From positions 434,001-498,000 of the forward strand of contig JAGTJU010000002.1 in NCBI GenBank assembly GCA_022184915.1: a stretch of 64,000 bases of DNA. The letters run 5' to 3'. The position numbers and the translations under genes are program-made. Each line of letters opens with the position of its first letter. Position 1 is the stretch's first letter. The notes under the pieces were generated by a model. The model was not told where the DNA came from. It worked only from the letters and a program-made list of their open reading frames with translations, and made no database searches. The DNA is from Myxococcales bacterium (GTDB taxonomy: Bacteria; Myxococcota_A; Polyangia; Fen-1088). Shown here piece by piece: positions 1-8,714 of the stretch.

Positions 1-185
1 TTCGGTGCCGGCAAGCCTGAGCGCTGCGCCGTCCGGGTGTGGTGCCTCAGCGGTCCAGGTGAGCGGAAGGGCGAAGATTGTTCCGAAATTTCGCTTTGCT
101 CCTGCTTTGTCACGGTTTGGTCATGATTCGTTCATGGTGACGGGATTGCCGAGCCGGCAGCGTGGGGATCCGGCATGTTCGATCT

Positions 186-1136
186 ATGTCTCCTCGTCAA
201 ACATCGTCCGTCGACTGGACGAATCTGGTCTTTTTGGCCGCCGTCCATTTGGTCGGTGTCGTGGGAAGTGCGCTTTACCTCGTGCTTGCGAGGCCCAGCA
301 TTGCACTCCTGGCCCTGGCGGCCGTGAGCACCGTCGTCACCATCTTCGCGATCTCGGCGGGTTACCATCGTCTTTTCTCACACCGCGCCTACGAGGCTCA
401 CCCGCTGGTCCGGCTCTTCTTTCTGATTTTCGGTGCCTCTGCTTTTCAAACGTCGGCGCTGACCTGGTCGGCGAACCATCGCAGACACCACGCGCGCACC
501 GACACGCCTGACGACCCCTACAGTGTGCGCAGGGGGTTCTGGCACGCACACGTGGGCTGGGTGCTCGAGATGACCCCTTCACCGCTCGACGCGACACCCG
601 CTCGCGATCTGCAGGCCGATCCGCTCGTCCGTTGGCAGCATCGTCACTTCGTTCTGATTGCGGCACTGGCCGCCTTCGGCTTGCCCCTCCTGGCCGGGGT
701 GGCGCTCGGAGACGTATGGGGGGGGCTGTTGCTGGTGGGCTTCGGCCGCCTGGTCTTCGTCTATCAGGTCACCTTCGCGGTCAACTCGTTGGCGCACCGC
801 TTGGGAAGTCAGCCTTACTCGAACCGAGAGAGTTCGCGCGACAGCTTCTGGTGCGCGCTCGTCACCATGGGCGAGGGCTACCACAATTATCACCACACCT
901 TTCCCGGCGACTACCGCAACGGTGTGCGGAGCTATCACTTCGATCCCACCAAGTGGATCGTTTACTCCCTGAGCAAGGTGGGCTTGGCGAGGAACTTGCG
1001 CCGCACCCCCGCCAAGGCCATCGAGAGGGCCAGGGCGCGTATGCGGGCGCAGCACCAGCCAGCCGCCCCCCAGCGCTCGCTGCTTGCCGAGCTGACGGCC
1101 GACGCGCAGATGGCGCCGTCATCGTCCACGAGCTAA
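186..1136 (+). CDS. Acyl-CoA / fatty acid delta-9-type desaturase
   Basis: This is a membrane di-iron desaturase of the acyl-CoA (stearoyl-CoA 9-desaturase-like) family, which puts a cis double bond into a saturated acyl chain and so tunes membrane fluidity. All three histidine boxes are present: HRLFSH (about residues 61-66), HRRHH (98-102) and HNYHH (233-237). They are separated by hydrophobic segments that would form the usual four-helix membrane core. The length of 316 aa is normal for bacterial members. I chose ATG 186; an in-frame GTG at 162 is possible but adds only eight unremarkable residues. The gene stands alone, 31 bp ahead of a methyltransferase on the same strand. The 185 bp upstream hold no gene I can support. 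Confidence 0.9.
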   Translation: MSPRQTSSVDWTNLVFLAAVHLVGVVGSALYLVLARPSIALLALAAVSTVVTIFAISAGYHRLFSHRAYEAHPLVRLFFLIFGASAFQTSALTWSANHRRHHARTDTPDDPYSVRRGFWHAHVGWVLEMTPSPLDATPARDLQADPLVRWQHRHFVLIAALAAFGLPLLAGVALGDVWGGLLLVGFGRLVFVYQVTFAVNSLAHRLGSQPYSNRESSRDSFWCALVTMGEGYHNYHHTFPGDYRNGVRSYHFDPTKWIVYSLSKVGLARNLRRTPAKAIERARARMRAQHQPAAPQRSLLAELTADAQMAPSSSTS

Positions 1137-1167
1137 CCCAAGCCGCGCGCTTCGACATACATCGCAC

Positions 1168-1773
1168 ATGACCGATCTCTTTGCCGACAAAGCCGCTGAC
1201 TGGGATACGCGTCCGCTTCCTCAACGCATCTCTGCGGGGGTGAGTGCGGCCCTGCTCGCGCGGGTGCCGCTCGAGCCTGACCAGACCGTGCTCGACTTCG
1301 GTGCGGGTACGGGCCTTTTGACGGGAGCGATCGCGCCCAAGGTCGGGTCTGTGTTCGCGGTCGACACATCGCCCGCGATGCTCGCGCAGCTCACGGCCAA
1401 GCTGGCGTCCTCCGGCAAGGTCGAGCCCGTGTGCCAGGATCTCCTTGCAGCCCCCCTTGGCCGGCGCGTGGATCTCATCATCAGCGCGATGGCCATGCAC
1501 CACGTGCAAGACACCGCGGCGCTGCTGCGCACGTTCTTCGAGCACCTGGTTCCCGGCGGCCGGGTGGCGTTGGCCGACCTGGATCGGGAGCCGGGCGACT
1601 TCCACCCACCGGAGGTGGAGGGGGTCTTTCATCACGGCTTCGACCGTGACGCGTTCACGGCTCTGTTGCGGCAGGCCGGCTTTACCGACGTGCACTTCGA
1701 CACCGCCTGCAGCGTCGACAAGGACGAACGGAGCTACGCCATTTTCCTGGTCACCGCCGTTCGGCCGCAGTAA
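1168..1773 (+). CDS. Class I SAM-dependent methyltransferase
   Basis: A 201-aa small-molecule-type methyltransferase of the Methyltransf_11/UbiE-like superfamily. Motif I is LDFGAGTGLLT (about residues 45-55), which binds S-adenosylmethionine. An acidic residue ends strand 2 (FAVDTS) and a DLI-containing strand 4 precedes AMAMHHV, which looks like the active-site loop of this fold. The substrate cannot be told from sequence. ATG 1168 has only a weak ribosome binding site. It may be co-transcribed with the desaturase 31 bp upstream; a tRNA gene lies just beyond it on the other strand. Confidence 0.8.
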   Translation: MTDLFADKAADWDTRPLPQRISAGVSAALLARVPLEPDQTVLDFGAGTGLLTGAIAPKVGSVFAVDTSPAMLAQLTAKLASSGKVEPVCQDLLAAPLGRRVDLIISAMAMHHVQDTAALLRTFFEHLVPGGRVALADLDREPGDFHPPEVEGVFHHGFDRDAFTALLRQAGFTDVHFDTACSVDKDERSYAIFLVTAVRPQ

Positions 1774-1785
1774 GCGCGTGCCTTG

Positions 1786-1868
1786 TGCCGGAGGAGAGAC
1801 TCGAACTCTCAAACCCTTGCGAGTGGCGGATTTTGAATCCGCTGCGTATACCATTTCGCCACTCCGGC
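1786..1868 (-). tRNA. tRNA-Leu (anticodon CAA)
   Basis: On the minus strand a 7-bp acceptor stem GCCGGAG/CTCCGGC closes the molecule with discriminator A at 1786. The anticodon stem GCGGA/TCCGC holds a 7-base loop TTCAAAA with anticodon CAA, which reads UUG. A long variable arm is present, as expected for class II leucine tRNA, and the T-loop carries TTCGA. The 3' CCA is not encoded. The gene lies between convergent-side neighbours with about 13 bp to the methyltransferase stop. Confidence 0.95.
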
Positions 1869-1958
1869 TGAGTGGAAGGGAACCGATGGTAGCGCGGAAG
1901 GTCGCGGCCGTCGAGGGGTCAAATGCGAACGAAAAACGTCCGCGTGAAATCCCCTCTT

Positions 1959-3032
1959 TCAGCCCGTGACCAGCCGCTGGCCGGACTCCCGCGGGCGTCC
2001 AAGAGCCTCTTGCAGACGCCCCACCAGCACGTCGAAGGTGGCCTGCAGGTCCTCGGCCGAGGACACCAGACGGTGGAGGCTCCCGCCTGCCATCGTGCCG
2101 TGGCCGCCGGCGGCGCCCTCGCGGTCGATGATGCGGCGAATGAGCCCCCCTGCACGCGTGTCGTCGACCTCTGTGCGCAGCGAGACGTAGACCTTGCCGC
2201 GGTAGCGGCCCGCGCACAGAGCAAAGCGCGCACCATCGAAGGTGAGCAGCATGTCGGCGATCTCGGCCACCAGGTCCGGGTAGAAGAGCTCGTCGAGGTT
2301 CGCCACCACCAGGTCGCCGTAGGTCTTCGCCGACCTCACCGCGCGATCCAGCGCCACGAAGTGCTCCTTGGGCACCTTCGGATGGCAGACGCGGTAGAGC
2401 TGGTCGTGATCCACCAGGGACACGAGGTGAAGGTAGGCGGCGCGCTCGGCCTCCGTGGCCTCGCGGCCGAGATCGCGCGTCTCGGTCTTCAACGCGTAAA
2501 ACAAAGCCGTGGCGAGCCGCTCATCCAGCGGCACGGCGCGCTCTCGTAAGTACTGCAGCACGATGGTCGACGTTGCACCCAGCTCGGGCCGAATGTCGCA
2601 CCAGGGAGCCAAGGCCGTTTCGCGCGCGGGATGGTGGTCGACGATCACGTCGGCGCTACGGCCTTTGGGAAGGCTGTTGTTGCCGGTCCCGGGCTGGCTG
2701 TCGACGATGGCGAGCGTGTCGAACGCGTCGGTGTCGAGGCTGTGAAGCGGAACCAACGGGATTTGGAGCTGCTCCACCATGGCCCGGTTTTCTGCCCTGC
2801 CCACGATGCCCGCCAGAACCAGCGTGACCCGGGCTCCCAGCTCCGCTTCGAACAGGCGTCCCAATCCCAGCGCGGCCGCCATGGAATCAGGGTCGGGGTT
2901 GTCGTGCATGAACACGCCCACCGAGCGGCGGCCAGAGAGCCCTGCAAGGGCGCGCGTCAGGTCGAACTGCATCCGTCCCCCCAACCCCATGGGAACGGTG
3001 ATTTCGGTGGTGGCGGTGAGGTCAGTTTTCAT
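1959..3032 (-). CDS. DHH-family phosphoesterase, NrnA/oligoribonuclease-like
   Basis: A 357-aa protein with an N-terminal DHH domain and a C-terminal DHHA1 domain, the layout of NrnA (nanoRNase / pAp phosphatase) and related single-strand nucleases. Motifs include HDNPDPDS (residues 43-50), the VDSQ strand near 110, the signature DHH at 132-134, and a glycine-rich GGHGTMAGGS near the C-terminus that takes the place of the DHHA1 GGxxxxH element. The family degrades short oligonucleotides or 3'-phosphoadenosine phosphate with Mn2+. Homologues with this architecture also hydrolyse cyclic dinucleotides, so the exact substrate is open. It is the last gene of the minus-strand run that begins at tolQ, 18 bp after the lipoprotein. 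Confidence 0.8.
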   Translation of the reverse strand: MKTDLTATTEITVPMGLGGRMQFDLTRALAGLSGRRSVGVFMHDNPDPDSMAAALGLGRLFEAELGARVTLVLAGIVGRAENRAMVEQLQIPLVPLHSLDTDAFDTLAIVDSQPGTGNNSLPKGRSADVIVDHHPARETALAPWCDIRPELGATSTIVLQYLRERAVPLDERLATALFYALKTETRDLGREATEAERAAYLHLVSLVDHDQLYRVCHPKVPKEHFVALDRAVRSAKTYGDLVVANLDELFYPDLVAEIADMLLTFDGARFALCAGRYRGKVYVSLRTEVDDTRAGGLIRRIIDREGAAGGHGTMAGGSLHRLVSSAEDLQATFDVLVGRLQEALGRPRESGQRLVTG

Positions 3033-3050
3033 GTCGAGCGATTCTGCGGT

Positions 3051-3701
3051 TCAGGGCAGGGGGCGGATGCTCAGGTTGTCGAAACGCACCTCGGTTTCCC
3101 AGTTGTTGAACCCGAAGTATTCGTTGCCGCTCCCCTCCAAAGGTTGCGGGTCCGCGTACGAGAGGAACGGTTCTCCATCGACCTTCCAGTCGATCGTGCC
3201 GTCCTTACGCGTGATGGTGAAGTGGTACGAGCGTCCCGGCTCCACCCGTTTGTCGGCCCGCTGGGCCTTGACGCCATCGTTGTGCTCGTTTTGGCGGGCG
3301 ATGATGCTGAGCGAGTTGCGCCACCCGCCGAAGATCAGAACGTATCCCGTGGCGATATAGCTGTTTCCGTCCGGATCGAATGATTCGCCGTCGCCCCAGA
3401 CCTCGACTTTGATGTCCCCGTTCGGGGTTTGGGCCACAGCATCGAGCTCGATGACGGCGTTGCGAGGCAGCCGCTTTCGAAGCCAGAGAGGGTGATTGCG
3501 TGCGCCCTTGGCGGACAATTTGCCTTCGACCAAGGTGTAGCCTCCGCCGGTGTCGTGCCACACGGGAGCCACTTCGGCCTGGTTGAACGATTCAACGAAA
3601 GGCGCCTCGATCTGGGGCACCTTCGCCTTACAGGCCGCAAGGCCCGCAGCGAACAACGCCAAACGCAGCAGCGAAGCGGGTCCATGCCCGTCACGAAACA
3701 C
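3051..3701 (-). CDS. Putative lipoprotein with lectin-like (LamG-type) fold
   Basis: A protein of about 216 aa of unknown function. The start is probably GTG 3701, which gives a short hydrophobic signal ending in the lipobox LAAC; a TTG start at 3737 adds 12 residues before the signal. After the lipid-attachment cysteine the chain is soluble and rich in beta-strand patterns. It ends in a segment of the type FGFNNWETEVRFDNLSIRPL, typical of concanavalin/LamG-like domains of the DUF1080 (3-keto-disaccharide hydrolase) sort. I see no catalytic signature. It lies between ppx (92 bp upstream) and the DHH gene (18 bp downstream) on the same strand and is probably co-transcribed with them. Confidence 0.6.
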   Translation of the reverse strand: MFRDGHGPASLLRLALFAAGLAACKAKVPQIEAPFVESFNQAEVAPVWHDTGGGYTLVEGKLSAKGARNHPLWLRKRLPRNAVIELDAVAQTPNGDIKVEVWGDGESFDPDGNSYIATGYVLIFGGWRNSLSIIARQNEHNDGVKAQRADKRVEPGRSYHFTITRKDGTIDWKVDGEPFLSYADPQPLEGSGNEYFGFNNWETEVRFDNLSIRPLP

Positions 3702-3793
3702 GAGAGTCAACCTACCCCCCCTTCCCAGGGGGGGCAATACCCCGCGACGTTACAGCCAGGGAACCCCCGGGTATGTGAGTGTGGGTCAAGAGG

Positions 3794-4714
3794 TCACCGT
3801 GTGACCTGTTTTTCCAGCTGTTCGTGAAGCAGCCCCCAACGAATGCCACGGTCGCTCACCAGCACGAAGGGTGCCTGCGCCTTGTCCATCAAGCCTTTCA
3901 GCAGCAAGGCTCCCGCAAAGATCACATCAGCTCGCCGCGGATCCAGCCCCGGCATACCCTCGCGCTCGGCCTGCGTGGCGGTCGCTAGGCGCTCGAGTTG
4001 CGCGTGCAGCTCGGCCGCACTCAAGCGGTAGCCGTGGACCCGCGCGGGGTCGTAATCCGTCAGGGACTGGGCCATGGCGGCCAGGGTGGTCACCGTTCCT
4101 GCCGTGCCAATCAACGTGCTCCCGGGCGTGAAGGGGACCCGCGAAAGCTCTGCGGCCACGTGTGTGCCGAGGCGCGTAGCCTCCTCCTCCGTGGGGGGAT
4201 CGTGCGTGACGAACGTCTCGGTCAGCCGCACCGAGCCCAGGGGCAGACTCTCTCGAAAGGTGATCTCGCCCTGGCGGCTCAGGATGATCTCCGTGGAGCC
4301 CCCGCCGATGTCGATCACCGCGGCCTCGCGCGCGGTGTCCTGCGGGAAAGCGCGGAGGGCGGCGAGGAAGGTGAGCGCAGCCTCGCGATCGCCGCTGATG
4401 ACTTGAACCTCGGTACCCAAGATGCGGGCGGCCGGTTCGAGAAAGGTCGAAGCGTTGGGCGCCCGGCGTAGCCCCTCGGTACCAATCGCAAACACAGTGG
4501 CGTTGAGGCGCCGGGCGTCGTCGGCGTAGCTCGCCAACACGTCCAAAGTGCGGCGTATGTTCTCGTCTCGCAACAGACCGTCGCCTCCGATGCCGCGGCC
4601 AAGGCGCGTGATCTCCGCGCGCTCGAGCCGTGGCGCAGCGGTGCCATCAGGCCGCTGTTCCGCCACGAGCAACAGGGTGGTGTTCGTGCCGATGTCGATC
4701 GTGGCGATGCGCAT
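3794..4714 (-). CDS. Ppx/GppA-family phosphatase
   Basis: A 306-aa exopolyphosphatase / guanosine pentaphosphate phosphatase family protein. It has the ASKHA (actin-like) nucleotide-binding motifs in order: phosphate-1 DIGTNTTLLLV at the N-terminus, IDIGGGSTEII near residue 135 (phosphate-2), and GTAGTVTTLAAM near residue 205. It is the short, two-domain form that lacks the C-terminal HD-like extension of E. coli Ppx. The likely role is polyphosphate or (p)ppGpp turnover. It starts 7 bp after tolB, so it is almost certainly part of the tol operon, in the place where pal usually sits. Confidence 0.85.
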   Translation of the reverse strand: MRIATIDIGTNTTLLLVAEQRPDGTAAPRLERAEITRLGRGIGGDGLLRDENIRRTLDVLASYADDARRLNATVFAIGTEGLRRAPNASTFLEPAARILGTEVQVISGDREAALTFLAALRAFPQDTAREAAVIDIGGGSTEIILSRQGEITFRESLPLGSVRLTETFVTHDPPTEEEATRLGTHVAAELSRVPFTPGSTLIGTAGTVTTLAAMAQSLTDYDPARVHGYRLSAAELHAQLERLATATQAEREGMPGLDPRRADVIFAGALLLKGLMDKAQAPFVLVSDRGIRWGLLHEQLEKQVTR

Positions 4715-4721
4715 GGAACGC

Positions 4722-6086
4722 TCAGCGCTGAGACGACCTGGGGGGGGGACCCCACGAGGGCGAACGGGCCTGTCCCTTGTAGATCTGCGTCTCTCCCAGC
4801 GTTTGGGGGTTCAGCAAAAACAGCCCGCCCCGTGAAGACGCGTAGACCAGCAGGCGGCCATCGGGCGACCAGTCGGGGTCGAAGTTCGAGCCCTGGTTCT
4901 GCGTCATGCGTTCAATGTGACCGTCCCGCGTGTCCAGCACGTAGACGTCGAAGGTGCGCTTTTCGTCGCGCCCCGTAAAGGCGATGAGGGGCTTGGCCGG
5001 GTTGGGATTCCAGCGGGGCGTCTGGTTGTAATTGCCCCGAAAAGTGACGCGCTTCGCTTCGCCCCCGGCCGCCGGCATGATGAACAGCTGCGGGCTGCCC
5101 TGGCGGTTCGACACGAAGGCGATCTGGCGCCCGTCCGGAGACACGCTCGGCGAACTGTCGATGGCCGGGTTCTTCGTGAGCTGCTTGAGCAGCTTGCCCG
5201 AACGCGCATCGATCCGGTAAAGCTCGGCGTTCCCTTCGTGGGTCATCGTGAGCGCCAAGGATGCGCCGTCGGGGAACCAGGCTGCGCCGGTGTTCATGCC
5301 GGGGCGATCGGAGACGCGCTTGGCGCGGCCACCCGTGGCGGGCACGATCCACAAGTCGGGGTTGCGGCGCAGGTAATTGGTGAAGGCGATGCGGTCGCCC
5401 GTCGGCGAGACCGACGGAAGCAGGGAATCCGAGCGCATCATCGTGTGGACGGCAGGCTGAGCCCCGTCGACCCCCACGCTCATCAGTTCCTCCTTCGGGC
5501 GGGCGAACACGATGCGTGAACCAAAGACGCCCGGCTCTCCGGTGAGCGCCTCGATGATGTCGTTCGTGAGCGCGTGCACGAGCGTGCGCAGATCGCTGCC
5601 CTTGTAGCTTTTGCTGAGCGTCGGGCGATCACCGCGCCCCACCTGGTAAAGGTAGCCTTCCAGCAGTGAGCCCGCGGGATCCTTCGTGGCGTGCAGCTTC
5701 ACCACGGCCTGCGCGCCCACCTGGCTCCACAGAGCCGAGGAAAATCCCTTGCCCTCACCGTGCAACGCGGGAGGGAAGGACTTGGGATCGAGCACCTGAA
5801 AGAGGCCCACGATCTGAAGGTTTCGGCGCGCGATGGTCGTGGCCTCTGCCCCCGGCCCCTCGTCGCCCGAGGCGCTCGGCAGCGCCAGACGAAGGAGGTT
5901 GCGGTTCGGGTCCGTAATGGTGATTTGGGGCAGCGTTTCGTCGGCCCCACCGGCGCTATTGTTGTTCGTGGGCGCCGGGGTTTGCCCCCGGGCGGTCGCC
6001 GCGTGGGACACCCACGTGGCACATCCCACCGCCACCAGGACCAGCCGGGCGGGCAGACGGACGGAGCTCAGGTTCAACACGCGCAT
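4722..6086 (-). CDS. tolB: TolB, periplasmic beta-propeller of the Tol-Pal system
   Basis: A protein of 454 aa. The frame stays open far upstream, but the real start is ATG 6086, which gives a signal peptide (RLVLVAVGCATWVSHAATA) followed by a Thr/Asn linker. The N-terminal domain comes first (ITITDPNRNLLRLALP), then five or six WD40/PD40 repeats such as DLWIVPATGG, GRQIAFVSNRQG and GRLLVYASSRGG. TolB bridges the TolQRA motor and the peptidoglycan-binding lipoprotein Pal during outer-membrane constriction. The operon context (tolQ-R-A upstream) makes the name secure. Confidence 0.9.
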   Translation of the reverse strand: MRVLNLSSVRLPARLVLVAVGCATWVSHAATARGQTPAPTNNNSAGGADETLPQITITDPNRNLLRLALPSASGDEGPGAEATTIARRNLQIVGLFQVLDPKSFPPALHGEGKGFSSALWSQVGAQAVVKLHATKDPAGSLLEGYLYQVGRGDRPTLSKSYKGSDLRTLVHALTNDIIEALTGEPGVFGSRIVFARPKEELMSVGVDGAQPAVHTMMRSDSLLPSVSPTGDRIAFTNYLRRNPDLWIVPATGGRAKRVSDRPGMNTGAAWFPDGASLALTMTHEGNAELYRIDARSGKLLKQLTKNPAIDSSPSVSPDGRQIAFVSNRQGSPQLFIMPAAGGEAKRVTFRGNYNQTPRWNPNPAKPLIAFTGRDEKRTFDVYVLDTRDGHIERMTQNQGSNFDPDWSPDGRLLVYASSRGGLFLLNPQTLGETQIYKGQARSPSWGPPPRSSQR

Positions 6087-6172
6087 AAACGGTTCGCTTT
6101 CTCGATGGGTTGCGTCGGCGGGCGCCGAGCGGCCGCCCCCGCCATGTTTTATGGTGAGACGACCCCGTGCGC

Positions 6173-6892
6173 CTACTTCTTGAATAGCAGGGCGACGCCT
6201 CGCTCGAAAACCGCCTGACGGTCGGCTGGGGGGGGAGGCACGGCCCCCGTGGCTTGAACGGCCTGCAAGCAAGAATCGTCGAAGGTGCCGTTGCCGGAAG
6301 ATTTGAAGATGGCCTCGCCTGAAAGCGTCCCGTCGCTGCCCACCTTGACCTTGACCTGTGCCTGCAGCTGGCTGAGCTCGTCGTCGGAGATGAGGCCTAC
6401 CGGTACATTCCAGTTGCGCCGGATGAGGGCGAAGATCTGGCTGGCGTAAGCGTCTCCTGCGCCGGCCTCGCTTGCCGAGCCCTCCCGAATCCCATCGAGC
6501 TGGCCTTCGTCCGTTTCCTCCTCGGCGCTCTCCCGGAGCAGGCGCGCGCGGTTCAAGGCGTTGCGCAGCTTGTCGGACACCTCGGCGTCCTCGGGCTTGG
6601 GCGCCTCCTCGGGGGCTGGAGCTGCCTCTGGATCTTCGGCCACCTTGATGATCTGAGCCTTCTTGGTGGGCCGAGGTTGCGTGATCTTCGGCATCCAAAA
6701 CTTCTCGCGCGGTTTACCCAGCTTCACCAGCTGCGTGGTGATGAGGTCACGGGTTTCGTCCACCGGTGGACGCCCTGGGCGGTGAGCGAAGAGGAACAGC
6801 CCCACCAGACCTCCGTGAATCGCGAGCGTGACGATGACGCCGCCCAGGCCTCCGGAGCCGAGCGAGCGTGTCCTGACGTGCGCCTCGGTCAA
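6173..6892 (-). CDS. tolA: TolA-like / TonB-family energy transducer
   Basis: A 239-aa inner-membrane protein. One N-terminal transmembrane helix (about residues 17-37) is followed by a charged Pro/Glu/Lys-rich periplasmic linker and a C-terminal TonB/TolA-type domain (about 145-239; IFALIRRNWNVPVGL, then a Cys-containing FDDSCLQAV). It would carry proton-motive energy from TolQR to TolB/Pal. The start is TTG 6892, supported by AGGGTGAAG a few bases upstream and by the 16-bp gap to tolR. The position between tolR and tolB favours TolA over TonB, although the linker is shorter than in E. coli TolA. Confidence 0.8.
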   Translation of the reverse strand: MTEAHVRTRSLGSGGLGGVIVTLAIHGGLVGLFLFAHRPGRPPVDETRDLITTQLVKLGKPREKFWMPKITQPRPTKKAQIIKVAEDPEAAPAPEEAPKPEDAEVSDKLRNALNRARLLRESAEEETDEGQLDGIREGSASEAGAGDAYASQIFALIRRNWNVPVGLISDDELSQLQAQVKVKVGSDGTLSGEAIFKSSGNGTFDDSCLQAVQATGAVPPPPADRQAVFERGVALLFKK

Positions 6893-6908
6893 AGCTTCAC
6901 CCTTGGCC

Positions 6909-7322
6909 CTAGTCGAGAGGGTCCGTCACCATGCCCAGCTTCGCCACGCCGGCTTGCTTGACGGCCGCCATGACTCTGACCACCTCGCCGTAGGGCAGCT
7001 CAGTGTCGGCGTGAAGGTAGACCTCTTTGTCGGCCTGAAGCTTGACGTTGTTTTTCAGCGTCTCTTCGAGCGCCTCGTAGGGGATTTGCAGTTTGCCCAA
7101 AAACACGCGCTTGTCTTTCGTGAGCGTGAGGATGAGCTTGCCTTCATCGTCCGGAATGGTCTGGGCTTTTGCATCCGGTAGATCCACGTCGACACCGGTT
7201 TGCAGCATCGGCGCCGTCACCATGAAGATGATGAGCAGCACCAGCATCACATCGACGAGCGGCGTGACGTTGATCTCGCCCAGCATGCCACCGCCGCCGC
7301 CGCCGCTGTCGCCGATGCTCAT
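6909..7322 (-). CDS. tolR: TolR (ExbD/TolR family)
   Basis: A 137-aa biopolymer-transport protein with one membrane helix. The helix contains the conserved Asp of the proton channel (NVTPLVDVMLVLLIIFMV) and is followed by a periplasmic domain ending in GEVVRVMAAVKQAG. A glycine run (GGGGGG) precedes the helix. ATG 7322 was chosen; a GTG at 7328 overlaps the tolQ stop and is an alternative. With TolQ it forms the stator of the Tol motor in the inner membrane. Confidence 0.92.
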   Translation of the reverse strand: MSIGDSGGGGGGMLGEINVTPLVDVMLVLLIIFMVTAPMLQTGVDVDLPDAKAQTIPDDEGKLILTLTKDKRVFLGKLQIPYEALEETLKNNVKLQADKEVYLHADTELPYGEVVRVMAAVKQAGVAKLGMVTDPLD

Positions 7323-7327
7323 CGACA

Positions 7328-8044
7328 CTAGAAGAACCTCCGCCGCACGATGTTGAGGAAGTCGCTGGCGAAGGTCTCCATGTCGGCCGAAAGCACGCGA
7401 ATGCGGCGCGAGAAGAAGTTGTAGGCCATCACGGCGGGGATCGCCGCCACGAGGCCGATGGCCGTGGCGACGAGCGCTTCGGCGATGCCAGGGGCCACCG
7501 TGGCCAGATTGGCAGCGCCCTTGGCGCCGATCGATCGAAAGGAATTCATGATGCCCCACACGGTGCCGAAGAGGCCGATGAAGGGGGCCGCGCTGGCGGT
7601 GGTGGCCAGGAAGGGGATCTTGCTTTCCATCTCGGTGATGGCCGTGGTGCGGGCGCGGGCCAAGGCGCGCTCGACGCTTTCGATGTCGCCGAGAGAGGTC
7701 TCGTTCTGAACGAAGCTCTCCTGACCCTGTTCGGCCCGTCGCTTGCGCAGTTTGGCCAGCTCGGCATACCCCGCGCGAAATACCTCACTGACGGGCGAGG
7801 GACCCTGCTCCTCCGTGAGCTTCCAGACGTCGTCGAGGCGGGAGGTCTTCCAGAACGCGTCCAGGAACGACCCCGAGCGAGACCGCGCCCGCCCCAGATA
7901 GAGCAGCTTCGAGCCGATGATGTACCAGGACAGCATCGACATCGCGAGCAGCAGGAACATGACGGCCTTGACGGTGAGAGACGCGCCCTGGATGAGCGCC
8001 AAAATGTCCAATCCGCCGGAGGCGTCGAGCAGGCAATGCAGCAT
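7328..8044 (-). CDS. tolQ: TolQ (ExbB/TolQ family)
   Basis: A 238-aa MotA/TolQ/ExbB proton-channel protein with three membrane segments: one near residues 20-45 and two in the C-terminal third, the latter containing the family signature GLFGTVWGIMNSF. The frame is open further upstream, but ATG 8044 has a clear AAGGAA ribosome binding site eight bases upstream and gives the normal family length. It is the first gene of the seven-gene minus-strand run tolQ-tolR-tolA-tolB-ppx-lipoprotein-DHH. A TATAAG element near 8100 on this strand could be its -10 box, but no good -35 is visible. Confidence 0.92.
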   Translation of the reverse strand: MLHCLLDASGGLDILALIQGASLTVKAVMFLLLAMSMLSWYIIGSKLLYLGRARSRSGSFLDAFWKTSRLDDVWKLTEEQGPSPVSEVFRAGYAELAKLRKRRAEQGQESFVQNETSLGDIESVERALARARTTAITEMESKIPFLATTASAAPFIGLFGTVWGIMNSFRSIGAKGAANLATVAPGIAEALVATAIGLVAAIPAVMAYNFFSRRIRVLSADMETFASDFLNIVRRRFF

Positions 8045-8195
8045 GGGCAGGTTTCCTTGATGATGCGCGGGGCCAATAGCCTGGAGAAGAAGCGATCTTA
8101 TAGACACGGGAGGGCGGTGATGCATAGGGGGGATGCGCCTGCGAGACCTCTGCGGGCTGTGCAACCGGCCTCGGCCGTGAGAGATTCCCTGGGGG

Positions 8196-8702
8196 ATGCT
8201 AGCCTCGCCGGCCGTGACCAAAGTGACCGCCTCCCCCGGCGCGTGCGCCCACGGTGGCTGGACGCGGGCTTGGCTGTGTTTCGGGCTGCTCGCAGCGCTG
8301 GGGTGCGTATCGGTCGAGGGAGGCGCCGTGGAGGTGTCGTGGGTGGTCCATTCGAGCGGGGGGTATGCTCTCTCGGGCTGCGGCTGCGCAGAGCCTCCGA
8401 TCGACGCGATTCGGCTCGACGTGCGGCCCGCCGCACCGGCCGAGGGGCTGGCGTCCCTGTCCTACCTTTTCGGGTGCTCCCGGAAGCGTGGGGCCACGCC
8501 CTTCGAGATCCCCCCGGGGCGCTACGCGGTGTCCATCACGGCGCTCGACGGCCAGGGCCAGGCCATCGCGGCGGCCGTCACCCCGCCCCCGCGGCTTGCC
8601 ACCGTGGAATGGGGTAAACCCGCGTCGATGGACGCACAGCTCGTGGTGGCGCCCTGTGCCGAACGCTGTGCGAATAAAAACGGCCGATGTGAAGCCCAAT
8701 AG
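8196..8702 (+). CDS. Lipoprotein, first of three tandem paralogues
   Basis: A 168-aa protein with a signal peptide ending in the lipobox LAALGC. The mature part contains one copy of a domain shared with the next two genes. It has a start like VEVSWVVHSSGG, a Cys pair near GCGCAEPP, a core that ends in FGC, then PPGRYAVSITALDGQG, the last resembling an Ig-like or carboxypeptidase-regulatory beta-sandwich strand. A short Cys-rich tail (CAERCANKNGRC) follows. I do not recognise the family and assign no function. ATG 8196 is used; GTG 8214 is an alternative. It is divergent from tolQ with 151 bp between the two starts. Confidence 0.65.
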   Translation: MLASPAVTKVTASPGACAHGGWTRAWLCFGLLAALGCVSVEGGAVEVSWVVHSSGGYALSGCGCAEPPIDAIRLDVRPAAPAEGLASLSYLFGCSRKRGATPFEIPPGRYAVSITALDGQGQAIAAAVTPPPRLATVEWGKPASMDAQLVVAPCAERCANKNGRCEAQ

Positions 8703-8714
8703 GGGGAACCAACC

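Noticed and set aside
5-511. Plus-strand open frame at the left edge
   Set aside because: It overlaps the desaturase in another frame, has no motif and a random-looking composition.
6087-6698. N-terminal extension of the tolB frame
   Set aside because: The frame is open but overlaps tolA; the real signal peptide begins at ATG 6086.
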